From positions 1-64,000 of the forward strand of contig PBNO01000015.1 of the NCBI GenBank assembly GCA_002723155.1: a stretch of 64,000 bases of DNA, given 5' to 3'. The first letter of the stretch is position 1, and each line of letters begins with the position of its first letter. The notes beneath the pieces are model-generated. The model was not told the DNA's origin, made no database searches, and saw only the letters and a list, made by a program, of their open reading frames with translations. The position numbers and the translations under genes were made by a program. This document shows positions 61,363 through 64,000 of the stretch, in pieces. The stretch comes from Ponticaulis sp. (lineage in GTDB: Bacteria; Pseudomonadota; Alphaproteobacteria; Caulobacterales; Hyphomonadaceae).

Positions 61363-62217
61363 TTAGCGCATTTCAGCAATTTGCCTGATGCCATCCCGCA
61401 TGGATATCCTCGCCTGCCACCCTTCGGCGGCTGGCCAGGTCTGCAAGCGATCTGCATCTGCGCGTTTGATCTGAGCATCGGACAGGTCCGCGCCCTGCCC
61501 CATAATCTTACGGCCTATCTGCAGGACAAAGCCCGGCACGCGTGCCGTAAATACAGGCCCGGACACTTCATCAGCGATCATCCGGTAAATGGCTTTCATC
61601 TGATGGACGTCAGGCCCACCCGCGCCAACTTTCAGTATTGGCTCGGACTGTCTTTTCAGGACATGGACTGTCAGCGCCGCGAGATCATCATAGTGCACTG
61701 GCTGCTGACGCGCCGTACCCCCTCCCATCAAAGGCAGAACCCGAAACCGCTCGGCCAGACCGATCAGGCGACCGATATTACCGTCATTCCGGTTTCCATA
61801 GATCATGCATGGCCGGATGATGGCCAGCTTACCGCCTGTCAGGGAAGACACTTGCTCTTCTTCAGCGCGCAGCGCCGCATAGACCGGAGACTCAAAATCG
61901 ATCCCGACATTGTTCGAGGAAAACAGGATGAGGTGCGCGGAGCTTCCCTTCGCCCTGAGTTGGCGCGCGGTCGGTCCACTGCTGGAGAGGATCGGACAGA
62001 AAATGATTTGCTCGCAGTCGGCGAGCACACTCGTTGCATTTTCAGGGTCATCGAGATCAAGCGTTCTGATCTCGACACCGGTCATGCCCTTCGCCCATTC
62101 AAGTTTGGACGGATCGCGGGAGGTCAGAACAATTTCGTGTCCGTCAGCATCTGCGCGGAGCAAATCGAAAATGGCGCGACCAAGCGCGCCAGATGCCCCG
62201 ATGATCGCTGTCTTCAC
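61363..62217 (-). CDS. NAD(P)-binding epimerase/dehydratase-like protein
   Basis: This 284-residue Rossmann protein begins with AIIGASGALGRAIFDLL, the NADP-binding glycine motif. A PCMIYG segment replaces the YxxxK catalytic motif of canonical SDRs, as in the atypical NmrA/ComplexI-assembly subgroup. It lies between bolA and grxD on the same strand, ten bases after bolA, so it may be co-transcribed with iron-sulfur genes. Function is not assignable. Confidence 0.8.
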   Translation of the reverse strand: MKTAIIGASGALGRAIFDLLRADADGHEIVLTSRDPSKLEWAKGMTGVEIRTLDLDDPENATSVLADCEQIIFCPILSSSGPTARQLRAKGSSAHLILFSSNNVGIDFESPVYAALRAEEEQVSSLTGGKLAIIRPCMIYGNRNDGNIGRLIGLAERFRVLPLMGGGTARQQPVHYDDLAALTVHVLKRQSEPILKVGAGGPDVHQMKAIYRMIADEVSGPVFTARVPGFVLQIGRKIMGQGADLSDAQIKRADADRLQTWPAAEGWQARISMRDGIRQIAEMR

Positions 62218-62226
62218 AAACTCGCT

Positions 62227-62460
62227 CTACGCTGGTGCAGACGTTTTGAGCTGCAGCGCGTGCAGAACGCCGCCCATTTTGCCGTCCAGCGCGGCATAAA
62301 CCATCTGGTGCTGCGCCACGCGCGGCTTACCGCGGAAGCTCTCGGACACGATCTTCGCGCTCCAGTGATCATCATCACCGGCGAGATCTGTCAGCTCGAT
62401 TTCAGCGTCCGGAAAAGCTTCACGAAGCATTGTTTCCAGTGTGTTGCGGTCCATTGCCAT
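62227..62460 (-). CDS. bolA: BolA-family protein
   Basis: This 77-residue protein has the short BolA fold: ETMLREAFPDAEIELTDLAGDDDHWSAKIVS and a conserved C-terminal histidine in RVAQHQMVYAAL. The BolA partner of monothiol glutaredoxins coordinates Fe-S cluster delivery. It is one base from the astB stop and close to grxD. The lack of an extended loop resembles the IbaG branch. Confidence 0.92.
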   Translation of the reverse strand: MAMDRNTLETMLREAFPDAEIELTDLAGDDDHWSAKIVSESFRGKPRVAQHQMVYAALDGKMGGVLHALQLKTSAPA

Positions 62461-62461
62461 G

Positions 62462-64000
<1,539 letters not shown>

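Overview
The window is bacterial DNA that looks alphaproteobacterial, most like the Hyphomonadaceae/Caulobacterales-Maricaulales group. This rests on the housekeeping order aspS, rnd, ppx, ppk, hdaA, DUF2066 gene, purM, purN in the right half, on HdaA (a DnaA-related replication regulator), on a non-discriminating-type AspRS, on the grxD/bolA pair and on the overall gene style. The species assignment is inference; no rRNA gene is present.

Positions 1-29779 are an integrated mobile element whose left end lies outside the window. Its right end is marked by a leftward tyrosine integrase (28422-29594) next to a 48-nt copy of the 3' half of a tRNA-Thr(UGU) gene (29732-29779, + strand). The 5' half is missing, so this is read as attR, with the complete tRNA gene expected left of position 1. 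From left to right the element carries: (a) a leftward six-gene defence operon (10933 to 225) in which an MmeI-like adenine methyltransferase, an AbiJ-N/HEPN-like protein, a DEAH helicase, a GIY-YIG nuclease and a Gabija-like GajA/GajB pair follow each other with overlapping or nearly touching genes; (b) an ArdC anti-restriction protein and a TIR-domain effector; (c) a second, short tyrosine recombinase; (d) an AbiEii-like three-gene cassette; (e) a transfer module with a MobF relaxase-helicase and a coupling-protein ATPase, surrounded by exported, coiled-coil and membrane proteins I do not recognise; (f) an AbiEi/AbiEii toxin-antitoxin pair beside the integrase. No mating-pair (VirB/Trb-type) genes are visible, so within the window it is mobilisable. 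It could still be a full ICE if such genes lie to the left.

Positions 29780-45836 are chromosomal accessory metabolism: mobA, a MarR regulator, an acyl-CoA dehydrogenase and moeA, then two divergent operons around an AT-rich promoter region at 38969-39111. The leftward arm encodes rhodanese, RND adaptor, RND pump and an ArsR/SqrR-type regulator. The rightward arm encodes a sulfide:quinone reductase-like flavoprotein, thioredoxin 2, a DUF2892 membrane protein and a TolC-like outer-membrane channel. Together they look like a sulfide/reactive-sulfur response unit with its own tripartite efflux pump. An SDR oxidoreductase, a ROK sugar kinase and an acyl-CoA synthetase follow.

Positions 45952-64000 hold an FAD monooxygenase with an MFS transporter, then the conserved block: aspS, rnd, ppx-ppk (polyphosphate), hdaA, purMN, rimO, grxD, bolA, and astB with the end of astD (arginine succinyltransferase pathway). 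The HdaA here lacks the normal Walker A lysine.
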